Assembly (NCBI GenBank): GCA_900547135.1
Contig: URFJ01000029.1
Coordinates: forward strand, 1 to 16,829
Direction: 5' to 3'
DNA from: an uncultured Eubacteriales bacterium
Lineage (GTDB): Bacteria; Bacillota; Clostridia; Christensenellales; CAG-138
Length of the DNA stretch: 16,829 bases
The translations under genes and the position numbers were made by a program. The number at the start of each line of letters is the position of its first letter. Position 1 is the first letter of the stretch. A model generated the notes under the pieces. That model searched no databases and was not told the origin of the DNA. It was given only the letters and a program-made list of their open reading frames with translations. Shown piece by piece: positions 1 through 5,970 of this stretch.

Positions 1-341
1 CGCCATACAAGGCCAGCCTTGTCCCCACGCTCAACGGAAACGGTTGCGTTGATGAGTTTGCCTTTTATCGAGTGGAACACGGGAAGGTTCATATCCGTTA
101 TATCCTCGTCTCCCGAAGTTGCGCCGGACCATGACGAGCCTCCGGAAGCCTTTTCCTCATTATCAAGTATTGCCCTGGCAAGCTGCTCTGGGTTACCCAG
201 CTCGTTCATTACAGCCTGTTCATTTTCAGCGCCGGCATCCTCGAAATATTCCTCGTAATAGCGCATCGCCGCCTCGCGTTCAGCGTCCGGCATTGATTTA
301 AGGGCCTTTTCGAGCCTATATAAATACTCATACTTCCTCAT
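1..341 (-). CDS. HAAS/DUF1700-type signalling-domain protein, C-terminus cut by window edge
   Basis: The first 113 codons are visible; the gene runs off the window's left edge. The N-terminal ~60 residues (MRKYEYLYRLEKAL..., then AMRYYEEYFEDAG and NELGNPEQLARAIL) have the helical pattern of the HAAS/DUF1700 domain: a YL..L...L start, a YYEEYFEDAG block and an LG.P..LA motif. From about residue 85 the text becomes beta-like (FHSIKGKLINATVSVERGD), which fits the start of a DUF4097-type repeat domain. No membrane segment is seen in the visible part. The ATG overlaps the end of the upstream padR gene by 14 bp and has GGAGGG just before it, so the two are translationally coupled. In this family pairing, the PadR repressor normally controls the operon that includes the HAAS protein. 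Family assignment is from recognition of the pattern; the domain order beyond residue 113 is unknown. Confidence 0.7.
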   Translation of the reverse strand, partial: MRKYEYLYRLEKALKSMPDAEREAAMRYYEEYFEDAGAENEQAVMNELGNPEQLARAILDNEEKASGGSSWSGATSGDEDITDMNLPVFHSIKGKLINATVSVERGDKAGLVW

Positions 342-660
342 CTTCTTTCCCTCCATTCTTATTCAGCAGTATCTTATCAACGTTATTTCTATAATTTCCC
401 CAAGCGCTCCTATATTCCTCAAGCATCTGCCTGCCGTCATTGCTGATGGCATAATACCTCCGCAGCCTTCCTGCATATGGCTGATCGTAGGTAGTCAGAT
501 ACCCGTTTTTCTGAAGCCTCCTCAGTACGGGATACAGGGTTGACTCGGATATTTTCATAACCTGTTTGGCATTTTGCGTCAGTATATATCCATATGCGTC
601 GCCCTCATCCAGCACCGCCAATACGCACGCATCCAGTAACGCCGCTCCTATCTGAAACAT
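328..660 (-). CDS. PadR-family transcriptional repressor
   Basis: A 110-residue winged-helix regulator. It starts MFQIGAALLDACVLAVL, followed by the YGY(I)L motif, the recognition segment SESTLYPVLRRLQKNGYL and the wing with RRYYAISNDGRQML, all hallmarks of PadR (subfamily of short PadR proteins, about 105-115 residues). The ATG at 660 is preferred over an in-frame GTG at 669 because GAGGTG sits 5 nt before the ATG and actually overlaps the GTG. The gene overlaps the downstream HAAS/DUF1700 gene by 14 bp. Its promoter lies inside a perfect palindrome (677-707), so autorepression is very likely. The ligand is unknown. Confidence 0.9.
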   Translation of the reverse strand: MFQIGAALLDACVLAVLDEGDAYGYILTQNAKQVMKISESTLYPVLRRLQKNGYLTTYDQPYAGRLRRYYAISNDGRQMLEEYRSAWGNYRNNVDKILLNKNGGKEDEEV

Positions 661-676
661 TAGACTCACCTCTTTT

Positions 677-711
677 CAATCATATTATACACTGTATAAT
701 ATGATTGTCAA
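677..711 (-). promoter_or_regulatory. Promoter of padR operon overlapped by a perfect 31-bp palindrome (operator)
   Basis: On the minus strand, TTGACA (711-706) and TATAAT (689-684) are spaced by 16 bp, a near-ideal vegetative sigma-A promoter. Bases 677-707 form a perfect palindrome: two 15-bp arms (CAATCATATTATACA on the left) around a single central C at 692. The palindrome covers the spacer and the -10 box and ends at the -35, the right place for a dimeric repressor to block RNA polymerase. It is inferred to be the PadR binding site. Confidence 0.85.
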
Positions 712-752
712 TATAAAATTCAAAAATCATAGCTATATTTTTATATTCAGGC

Positions 753-758
753 TATAAT
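753..758 (+). promoter_or_regulatory. Possible -10 box for tmk
   Basis: A TATAAT hexamer lies about 45 bp before the tmk start. No convincing -35 is present at 16-18 bp upstream, so only the -10 is reported. The region is divergent with the padR promoter. Confidence 0.35.
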
Positions 759-803
759 TAAAATTAATGAGCGCTTTCAATAGATGATAAAAGGATGTAA
801 CGT

Positions 804-1478
804 ATGGGAAAAACTAAGATAATAGCTGTAGAGGGTATTGACGGCAGCGGAAAGACAGTGCAGATTAAGATGCTTAAAAGCTACATCTCCAGCCTGGGCC
901 GCAGCGTAGCCGTAAGGGCCTATCCTGCTTATGATAGTTATTTTGGGGCGCATATAGGCAGGCTTCTGTCCGGTGCTGACAATATACGCGCAACAGACAT
1001 CGACGGCAAAAGCATGGCGCTTTGGTTTGCGCTGGACCGCTGGGAGGATATGAAGACCTATATGGACGGAGAATCCGACTATCTTCTTATCAACCGCTAC
1101 GCATTGTCCAACGCGGTATATCAGAGCATTCGCGAATGCAGGCTTGGCCGTCCGGATATATTTGAGTGGGTGCTTGATCTTGAATTCAACCATTTTTGCA
1201 TTCCGCGGCCTGACGTAAGCATTGTACTGGATGTTGGGACAGCCCGCGCATCCTCAAATGTGGACAGCAAGGGTTTTAGAGGCTATGTCGGAAAAAGCAA
1301 GGACGTATATGAAGAATCGTACATGTTGCAGGAGCTTGCGCGGCAGAAATACCTGGATTGCGCTCTTGAATACGGCGGAGTGTACCCGGTATGCTGCATG
1401 AATGGTACCAAAATGCTTAACCCGAATGAAATTTCCCATAAAATTACCGATATATTGGGGGTGGCAGGGCTAATCTAG
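804..1478 (+). CDS. tmk: Thymidylate kinase (dTMP kinase)
   Basis: This cytoplasmic enzyme phosphorylates dTMP to dTDP with ATP for dTTP synthesis. At 224 residues it is close to the family length. The Walker A loop GIDGSGKT is at residues 11-18 in the typical FxVEGIDGSGKTTQ setting (here GKTVQI). The ALDRW motif is near residues 76-80. The usual DRY...S.AYQ motif appears as NRYALSNAVYQ (residues 97-107), so the first Asp is replaced by Asn, a mildly divergent form. AAAAGGATG (789-797) precedes the ATG. The phosphofructokinase gene follows after 97 bp without an obvious terminator, so they may be cotranscribed. Other P-loop nucleoside-monophosphate kinases are possible but less likely given the ordering of motifs. 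Confidence 0.85.
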   Translation: MGKTKIIAVEGIDGSGKTVQIKMLKSYISSLGRSVAVRAYPAYDSYFGAHIGRLLSGADNIRATDIDGKSMALWFALDRWEDMKTYMDGESDYLLINRYALSNAVYQSIRECRLGRPDIFEWVLDLEFNHFCIPRPDVSIVLDVGTARASSNVDSKGFRGYVGKSKDVYEESYMLQELARQKYLDCALEYGGVYPVCCMNGTKMLNPNEISHKITDILGVAGLI

Positions 1479-1575
1479 CGCACACGCCCTCTGGCCCGTC
1501 CTTACGCTTATATTCGGCGTGGTTTATCAGCTTGTATCTGGACATCATAACAGAAAAATCTATCAGGAGGTTTTC

Positions 1576-2637
1576 ATGCGAAAGGTTGGAATTCTTACCG
1601 GCGGCGGGGACTGCCCCGGGCTTAACGCGGTTATAAGGGGCGTAGTTGAAAAATGCGCTGCCGCTGATATTGAGGTATATGGGTTTTATGACGGCTGGCG
1701 CGGCGCGCTTACCGGAGAGGGCCATTTTCTTACATTAAAGGAGGTCGAGGGCATACAGACCCTCGGAGGAACCATAATAGGCTCGTCGCGGACAAACATC
1801 ATGAAGGTGGAAAACGGCGCTGAAAGGGTGATAGCCCAGCTTAACGCCATCGGACTTGAGGGCCTGATAGCCATTGGCGGGGACGATACCCTCGGGGTTG
1901 CCAATCAGCTTCGCAAGCTGGGGATAAACGTGATAGGCGTGCCTAAGACGATTGATAACGACCTGTCATGCACCGACTACACCTTTGGCTTCGATACGGC
2001 GTCAAACATCGCTATGGAGGCAATAGACAGGCTGCATACCACGGCCGAATCCCATTCAAGATGCATTGTCGTCGAATGCATGGGCCGCCACACCGGCTGG
2101 ATAGCCCTGCAGGCTGGCCTAGCGGCGAACGCGCATCTGGTGCTTATACCGGAGTTCCCCAAAACCTTTGACGATATATTGTCCGTGGTCAAGGGGCGCT
2201 ACATGCGTGGCGAAAGGTATACCATCATAGCGGTGGCGGAAGGGTTCGAGCTGTCCGGAATGGAAAGCATAGATCTTGGCGTTGACGCGTTTGGCAACAA
2301 GCTGCTTTTAAACAAGGATTTGGCAAAACACCTGTCCGACATGATCGAGCGCGCTATGCGAAACGCAGACGACTTGGACGAGGACGCCGCCATGTTTGAA
2401 TCGCGCTACGTTGTGCTCGGGCATATACAGCGCGGCGGCTCCCCGTGCGCGTTTGACAGAGTGCTGGGCACGCGCCTGGGCATTAAGGCGGGCGAGCTTG
2501 TAATTTCGGGCGATTATGGAAATATGGTAGCTCAGGTCGGCTCAAAAATCGTTTCCGCCGATCTGGACAGGGCGGTGACAAAGCGCAAAGAGGTGGACAG
2601 GGAGTTCTATGAAGCCGCATCCCTGTACTTTAAATAG
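1576..2637 (+). CDS. pfp: 6-phosphofructokinase, PPi-dependent type
   Basis: Phosphorylates fructose 6-phosphate to the 1,6-bisphosphate in glycolysis. 353 residues. Family motifs: GGGDCPGLNAVIRG (9-22), GGTIIGSSRTN (64-74), GGDDTLG (101-107), PKTIDND (123-129), MGRHTGWIA (169-177) and HIQRGGSP near residue 285. Two residues predict the phosphoryl donor: D104 and K124, where ATP-dependent enzymes have glycines. In this family that pair blocks ATP and favours pyrophosphate, making the reaction reversible. The ATG at 1576 is chosen over an upstream in-frame start because CAGGAGG lies 5-6 nt ahead and the protein begins at the conserved KVGILTGGGD. The donor is inferred from residues, not measured. 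Confidence 0.9.
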   Translation: MRKVGILTGGGDCPGLNAVIRGVVEKCAAADIEVYGFYDGWRGALTGEGHFLTLKEVEGIQTLGGTIIGSSRTNIMKVENGAERVIAQLNAIGLEGLIAIGGDDTLGVANQLRKLGINVIGVPKTIDNDLSCTDYTFGFDTASNIAMEAIDRLHTTAESHSRCIVVECMGRHTGWIALQAGLAANAHLVLIPEFPKTFDDILSVVKGRYMRGERYTIIAVAEGFELSGMESIDLGVDAFGNKLLLNKDLAKHLSDMIERAMRNADDLDEDAAMFESRYVVLGHIQRGGSPCAFDRVLGTRLGIKAGELVISGDYGNMVAQVGSKIVSADLDRAVTKRKEVDREFYEAASLYFK

Positions 2638-2690
2638 TTTATATATGACCTTTGTTATATATATAAATACCAACATAAAGGAGAAAGCAT

Positions 2691-3089
2691 ATGAAAGAAA
2701 TCATTGTATCCTCAAACGCCCCAGCGGCAATCGGCCCATACTCCCATGCAGTTGCAATGGAGGGAATAGTCTTTACATCCGGTCAGATAGGCATAGACCC
2801 CGCTACCGGCAAAATGGCTGAAGGCGTGGAGGCCCAGGCCGCGCAGGTGCTTGCCAACCTCGAAAACGTGCTAAAAGACGCTGGCGCGAGTCTGAGCGAT
2901 GTTGTTAAAACAACGGTTTTCGTGAAGGACCTGGCTGATTTTGCAGTTGTCAATCGGATATACGGCGAGAGGTTCGGCTCGGAGTTCCCCGCACGCTCCT
3001 GCGTGCAGGTTGCGGCGCTGCCCGCGGACGCCCTAGTTGAAGTGGAAGCAATCGCCTTTAGAAGCGCTGACGAGACATACGACTATTAA
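2691..3089 (+). CDS. ridA: RidA family reactive-enamine/imine deaminase
   Basis: A 132-residue YjgF/YER057c/UK114 protein, a small cytoplasmic trimer that hydrolyses 2-aminoacrylate and related imines released by PLP enzymes and dehydratases to the 2-keto acid and ammonia. Key features: IGPYSHA with Tyr17, FTSGQIGIDP (28-37), ARSCVQV with the carboxylate-binding Arg102 and Cys104, and VEVEAIA with Glu119. The presence of the Arg favours true RidA activity over the uncharacterised subfamilies. AAAGGAG lies about 7 nt before the ATG. It follows the phosphofructokinase gene by 53 bp. It is functionally related to the serine dehydratase genes encoded at 5308-6851, whose chemistry passes through aminoacrylate. 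Confidence 0.92.
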   Translation: MKEIIVSSNAPAAIGPYSHAVAMEGIVFTSGQIGIDPATGKMAEGVEAQAAQVLANLENVLKDAGASLSDVVKTTVFVKDLADFAVVNRIYGERFGSEFPARSCVQVAALPADALVEVEAIAFRSADETYDY

Positions 3090-3105
3090 ATGGATATAAA
3101 TCTTT

Positions 3106-3149
3106 GCGCCTGTATGCCTGATAATAGGCTTTAGGCACAGGGCCGGCGC
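3106..3149. other. Imperfect inverted repeat downstream of ridA
   Basis: Nested complementary segments GCG-CCTG-TGCCT and AGGCA-CAGG-CGC form a plausible but interrupted hairpin between the ridA stop and the stronger terminator at 3161. Function is unclear. Confidence 0.3.
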
Positions 3150-3160
3150 TTTGCTACGAA

Positions 3161-3193
3161 AAGGCCGCGGGAACATGTCGGTTCCGCGGCCTT
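3161..3193 (+). terminator. Hairpin terminator after ridA
   Basis: AAGGCCGCGG pairs with CCGCGGCCTT, extended inward by AAC/GTT with one bulged G, around a short ATGTCG loop. The stem is very GC-rich, but the following T tract is short (CTTTGCC), so this may be a partly Rho-assisted or bidirectional stop. A second perfect 8-bp hairpin (TTTTAGAG / CTCTAAAA, 3219-3241) follows. Confidence 0.65.
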
Positions 3194-3218
3194 TGCCTAT
3201 TAGGATATCAGAATATTA

Positions 3219-3241
3219 TTTTAGAGTTTATGGCTCTAAAA
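3219..3241. other. Second perfect hairpin in the ridA-cotJ gap
   Basis: TTTTAGAG at 3219-3226 pairs perfectly with CTCTAAAA at 3234-3241 around a 7-nt loop. Low GC. It may be a secondary terminator; no other role is visible. Confidence 0.35.
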
Positions 3242-3356
3242 CGCAACCTTCATATTAATTTTGTTATATGCTTAATTAAGGTAAGGCAATGGAAGCAGCT
3301 ACTCTTTATTGACCATTAATCTTAGGTTCAACGGCATTATAATTTGGAGGAATATG

Positions 3357-3534
3357 ATGGACAAGACCACATGTAATACATGTTTACACTTCATACAGCA
3401 TTATGTAAGAGAAGGACGAAGCTACAGGAAAACATATTTTGGACATTGCGTATATCCGCCTAAAATGACGTGAAGTTGACTCCGCTTCCTGCAAGTATTA
3501 TAGCCCCCGCGAAGCGGATGATAAAGGGGGTTAA
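3357..3534 (+). pseudogene. Small Cys-rich protein, frameshifted
   Basis: GGAGG (3346-3350) precedes ATG codons at 3354 and 3357. The reading frame MDKTTCNTCLHFIQHY... with HCVYP stops at TGA 3471-3473 after 38 codons. Skipping one base at 3471 lets the +1 frame continue EVDSASCKYYSPREADDKGG to TAA at 3532-3534. Together they give about 58 residues with a C-x2-C ... H-C ... C pattern ending in CKYY, like a small zinc-ribbon protein of Firmicutes. This points to a one-base insertion (or two-base deletion) around 3468-3473, unless it is a sequencing error. I do not know a name or function for the family. Confidence 0.5.
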
Positions 3535-3580
3535 TGGACAGGTCATCTTTTACTGTTTAAATTTATTTAAGTAATTAATA

Positions 3581-3808
3581 TTACATATCAGGGCTGACCG
3601 ACTTTGAAACTTTATTGTTTAAGTCGATATTAGTTTCCCAAATACGCTTAACAATACCTTTTGCATAGATTTTTAACTCTGAAAACAAAGTTGATCTGTT
3701 TATTCCACGACATTCTAAATCATTTTCTAGAAATGCATGATATCTTCCCTGTGCCGCTATTTCCAAAATTGCATTTAAACTATCCGAAAATCCCCTGCGC
3801 CCATTCAC
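3581..3808 (-). CDS. Doubtful small ORF of unknown function
   Basis: A GTG-started 75-codon frame in an AT-rich stretch opposite the cotJ operon. No Shine-Dalgarno sequence precedes the GTG, and a TAA lies three codons upstream in frame. The protein (beginning MNGRRGFSDSLNAIL) has no motif I recognise. The base composition is more AT-rich than its neighbours, which could mean a remnant of a transferred gene or simply a chance frame. It also overlaps the putative -35 of the cotJ promoter. Listed with low confidence because nothing else explains the stretch 3540-3800. Confidence 0.2.
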   Translation of the reverse strand: MNGRRGFSDSLNAILEIAAQGRYHAFLENDLECRGINRSTLFSELKIYAKGIVKRIWETNIDLNNKVSKSVSPDM

Positions 3809-3834
3809 GCCATTTTACATGCCCGCATAGTATA
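3807..3834 (+). promoter_or_regulatory. Candidate sigma-K-type mother-cell promoter of cotJABC
   Basis: AC at 3807-3808 and CATAGTATA at 3826-3834 are separated by 17 bp. This matches the sigma-K pattern AC-N16/17-CATANNNTA. The -10 would also be tolerable for sigma-E (CATAnnnT), but no sigma-E -35 is seen 13-15 bp upstream. It lies 28 bp before the cotJA ATG. In Bacillus subtilis the cotJ operon is transcribed by sigma-E, so the assignment to sigma-K here is a pattern match only. Confidence 0.45.
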
Positions 3835-3861
3835 CCACAAACCCCAAAGGAGGTCTTAGAC

Positions 3862-4108
3862 ATGAATAGAGGATTCAGGTCTCGTCCTAATTGCAACTGT
3901 TGTCGTTGCAATGAAGCCGCGAGATCTTCAGCAACCGTCACATCTGACGCCAGCCTCGTTGCAGCGGGTACAGCACAGACCTGCTTCACAAAGGAACAGG
4001 AACTGGCTCAGGTTAATTTCCCAATCCAGTGCTACGTCTCAGGATTCTGCCCCTGTGAGGCTTTGACCCAGGGTACGATGTTTCCTGAGCTCGTAAGGCT
4101 GTACAAAT
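3862..4108 (+). CDS. cotJA: Spore coat-associated protein CotJA
   Basis: An 82-residue member of the CotJA family, the first gene of the cotJABC operon, whose products are deposited in the inner spore coat from the mother cell. The C-terminal core (LAQVNFPIQCYVSGFCPCEALTQGTMFPELVRLY, residues about 48-81) carries the family pattern: hydrophobic entry, two Cys-rich turns, AL..GT.FPEL. The N-terminus has a separate CNCCRC cluster. The ATG at 3862 is chosen because AAAGGAGGT lies 8 nt upstream; the open frame extends further 5' but without a ribosome site. The stop (TAG 4108-4110) overlaps the AGGAGG of cotJB, showing tight operon packing. Confidence 0.88.
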
Positions 4109-4121
4109 AGGAGGTGTTTGT

Positions 4122-4370
4122 ATGCAGTGCACACAAAGCGATCTGTTGCTTAAAATTTCCGAATATCAATTCATCTGCATCGAATTAAACCTCTATATTG
4201 ACACGCATCCGTGTGATGAGGCTGCGCTTGCAGATTATCTTGTTTATTCCCGTAAGTTAAACGAGCTGATAGCCGAATATGAAGAGCTTTACGAGCCGCT
4301 TATGAATTTTGGACACTCGCCGACCTGCAAGGGCAGTTGGGTATGTTCAAAGTGGCCATGGGAAAGCTGA
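4122..4370 (+). CDS. cotJB: Spore coat protein CotJB
   Basis: An 82-residue CotJB-family protein. Recognisable features are the helical N-terminus (LLLKISEYQFICIELNLYID), THPCDEAALADY, the middle helix Y..KLNELIAEYEELYEPL and the C-terminal GSW.W..WPWE block that is typical of CotJB. TAGGAGGTG lies 5-6 nt before the ATG. It is 11 bp after cotJA and 14 bp before cotJC, with GGAGGT directly after its own TGA. The role in coat assembly is known only from the family: CotJA and CotJC depend on each other for coat assembly in B. subtilis, and CotJB's role there is less clear. Confidence 0.88.
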   Translation: MQCTQSDLLLKISEYQFICIELNLYIDTHPCDEAALADYLVYSRKLNELIAEYEELYEPLMNFGHSPTCKGSWVCSKWPWES

Positions 4371-4384
4371 GGAGGTAAGTAAGT

Positions 4385-4603
4385 ATGTGGATATATCTAA
4401 AGAAGCTTGAGTTCCCCGTAAACATAACCAGACCAAACCCGCGTATGGCAAAAGCCCTTATGGCCCAGTACGGCGGCCCTGATTCAGAACTTGCCGCATC
4501 TATGCGCTATTTGACACAGCGGTTCAGCATGCCCGACGACAGGGTACGCGCAACACTAAATGACATTGGCACCGAAGAGACGGCGCCATTTTCCTGTCAG
4601 TAA
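4385..4603 (+). CDS. cotJC: CotJC N-terminal part, interrupted (split gene, 5' fragment)
   Basis: Codons 1-65 (MWIYLKKLEFPV ... LTQRFSMPDDRVRATLNDIGTEE) match the N-terminal portion of CotJC/Mn-catalase-like coat proteins, including the first metal ligands E35 and E65. After GTEE the frame runs into foreign sequence (TAPFSCQ) and stops at 4601-4603, giving a 72-residue truncated product. The missing remainder, beginning exactly at the next codon, is at 8822-9253. The split falls between E65 and H68 of the E-x2-H metal motif, so the truncated form cannot be an active catalase. GGAGGT is 8 nt before the ATG. The gene is not decayed: both halves are intact and in frame after removal of the segment between the direct repeats at 4571 and 8813. 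Confidence 0.93.
   Translation: MWIYLKKLEFPVNITRPNPRMAKALMAQYGGPDSELAASMRYLTQRFSMPDDRVRATLNDIGTEETAPFSCQ
4571..4586 (+). repeat. attL core of the cotJC-intervening element
   Basis: ACCGAAGAGA, then C, then GGCGC. The 10-bp block is identical at 8813-8822. An imperfect dyad in the predicted joined attP (AAAACGG ... CCATTTT) centres on the dinucleotide GA at 4577-4578, a suitable asymmetric crossover pair for a serine recombinase. Confidence 0.8.
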
Positions 4604-4606
4604 AAA

Positions 4607-4723
4607 CTGGTTTAGCATCCCTTCATAGCATTTATACGCAAATCATGATATTTCGGACGTTGACTTATGAAGGTATGGAATTGTAAGATGTTATAGGTGG
4701 ATAATATGCAGCCGCTAAACCGG
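4607..4723 (+). promoter_or_regulatory. Leader of PPase-like gene: candidate promoter, inverted repeat and mini-ORF
   Basis: TTGACT (4660-4665) and TAAGAT (4684-4689) spaced by 18 bp are a moderate sigma-A candidate. CTGGTTTAGC (4607-4616) and GCTAAACCGG (4714-4723) form a widely spaced inverted repeat around it. TAGGTGG precedes an ATG at 4706 that opens a 10-codon frame (MQPLNRNYGI, stop 4736-4738). This mini-frame overlaps the PPase-like start at 4728 in another frame and could couple its translation, since that start has no ribosome site of its own. Confidence 0.4.
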
Positions 4724-4727
4724 AATT

Positions 4728-5096
4728 ATGGAATATGAAAGCGCGTTCTGTAGCGCTGCTGATGAGCTGATTTCGTCCAGGGTGGTTATCGACAGCCCAA
4801 AGGGCACTTCGCACCCAAAATATACAGGTTTTATATATAGGGTCGACTATGGATATCTGGAGGGTACGTCGTCAATGGACGGCGGCGGTATCGACGTGTG
4901 GATGGGCACGAACGGAACAGACTGCCTGAACGCGGTGATGTGCATAATAGATTTGACAAAGATGGATTCGGAAATCAAGCTGCTTATAGGCTGCACGGAA
5001 GAGGAAATCCGAATTATATACGATACTCATAATGAAACCGGCTGCATGAAGGGGCTTCTCATTCGCAGACCCACGGTTGACATTGGTAAAAAATAG
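4728..5096 (+). CDS. Inorganic pyrophosphatase-like protein
   Basis: 122 residues with the layout of the short bacterial inorganic pyrophosphatase-like family: IDSPKGTSHPKY (21-32), a VDYGYLEGTSSMDGG block (39-53), GIDVWMG (54-60) and SEIKLLIGCTEEEI (81-94). Classical family I PPases have DxDPxD at the metal site; here the corresponding stretch is D51-G-G-G-I-D56-V, so the middle Asp is missing and full catalytic activity is uncertain. The expected reaction is hydrolysis of PPi to two phosphates. There is no Shine-Dalgarno sequence before this ATG; an overlapping mini-ORF may supply ribosomes. It is the first cargo gene of the intervening element. A 211-bp gap separates it from sdaAB. Confidence 0.7.
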   Translation: MEYESAFCSAADELISSRVVIDSPKGTSHPKYTGFIYRVDYGYLEGTSSMDGGGIDVWMGTNGTDCLNAVMCIIDLTKMDSEIKLLIGCTEEEIRIIYDTHNETGCMKGLLIRRPTVDIGKK

Positions 5097-5250
5097 CCGT
5101 CCTTCATCGGCCCGTTATGTATTCCCACATAATCTATATCCCAAATTAATTAAGCTGGATTGAATGCCTGAGCAAGCCGCGGCCAAATGCCCTATCAGAT
5201 TTACAATCCCGCGTTCGACGGCAATTTAAATTAAATTTTACCTGCTCTAT

Positions 5251-5279
5251 TTGATTTCTTTACTGTCCCCTGCTATAAT
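5251..5279 (+). promoter_or_regulatory. Sigma-A promoter of sdaAB-sdaAA
   Basis: TTGATT (5251-5256) and TATAAT (5274-5279) with 17-bp spacing and a TG extension (TGCTATAAT). Start of transcription would be near 5286, 22 nt before the sdaAB GTG. This indicates vegetative rather than sporulation-specific expression of the cargo operon. The preceding stretch 5097-5250 holds nothing else I can identify. Confidence 0.75.
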
Positions 5280-5307
5280 ATCAAAACCAACCCATGTGAG
5301 GTTATTA

Positions 5308-5970
5308 GTGAAGACTTACAGTACGTTTGATATAATTGGGCCGCGCATGATCGGCCCTTCAAGCTCGCATACCGCGGGTGCGGCTAAGCTGGGCTATATG
5401 GCTTGGAAGATAGCGGGCAGGGACGTAAAGCGGGCGGTGATAACGCTTTATGGTTCCTTCGCGCGCACTGGCCGCGGCCATGGCACGGACAAGGCGCTTG
5501 TCGCAGGCGTTTTAGGCCTTGAACCCGATGATGAGCGCCTTAGGTACGCCATGCTCCTGGCAAGGGAAGCCGACATTGAAGTCGAAGTAAAATTCAGCGG
5601 CGATGAAACCGAGCATCCAAGTACCGCCCGCATACTTATTGAAGATTCGATGGGCTCCATCACCGAGGTAGTCGGCGCGTCAACGGGCGGCGGCAGCATA
5701 CTGATAACAAGCATCAATGGGCTTTGTGTTGAGTTTTCGGGTGATTATCCAACGCTTATCATAAGGCAGAAAGATGTACCCGGCGTAATAAACGGCGTTA
5801 CCAGCATATTGGCCCGCGAACGGGTAAACGTAGCGTTTATGCGCGTTTTCCGTCAGATCCGAAGTATGGAGGCGTATATGGTAATTGAAACGGACGAACC
5901 CGTTTCAGAAAGAACAAGGCAGCTGATTCTGGACTGGTGTCCGGAAATAACGGAGGTAACCAGCGTATGA
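5308..5970 (+). CDS. sdaAB: L-serine dehydratase, iron-sulfur-dependent, beta subunit
   Basis: 220 residues, the usual length. With the alpha subunit it forms the oxygen-sensitive [4Fe-4S] enzyme converting L-serine to pyruvate and ammonia. Visible features: the N-terminal family signature STFDIIGPRMIGPSSSHTAGA (residues 4-24), GSFARTGRGHGTDKALVAG, and a C-terminal ACT-like domain from about residue 147 (PTLIIRQKDVPGVINGVTSIL...). GTG at 5308 is chosen because GAGGT lies 6 nt ahead and homologues begin there; an upstream ATG would add an unconserved 19 residues lying over the promoter. It overlaps sdaAA by 4 bp (ATGA). Its location inside an element that interrupts a spore-coat gene is unusual. 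Confidence 0.95.
   Translation: MKTYSTFDIIGPRMIGPSSSHTAGAAKLGYMAWKIAGRDVKRAVITLYGSFARTGRGHGTDKALVAGVLGLEPDDERLRYAMLLAREADIEVEVKFSGDETEHPSTARILIEDSMGSITEVVGASTGGGSILITSINGLCVEFSGDYPTLIIRQKDVPGVINGVTSILARERVNVAFMRVFRQIRSMEAYMVIETDEPVSERTRQLILDWCPEITEVTSV

Noticed and set aside
4385..4603. cotJC fragment as an ordinary decayed pseudogene
   Set aside because: The missing part is intact downstream at 8822-9253, in the same frame and orientation, next to a recombinase and a shared core repeat.
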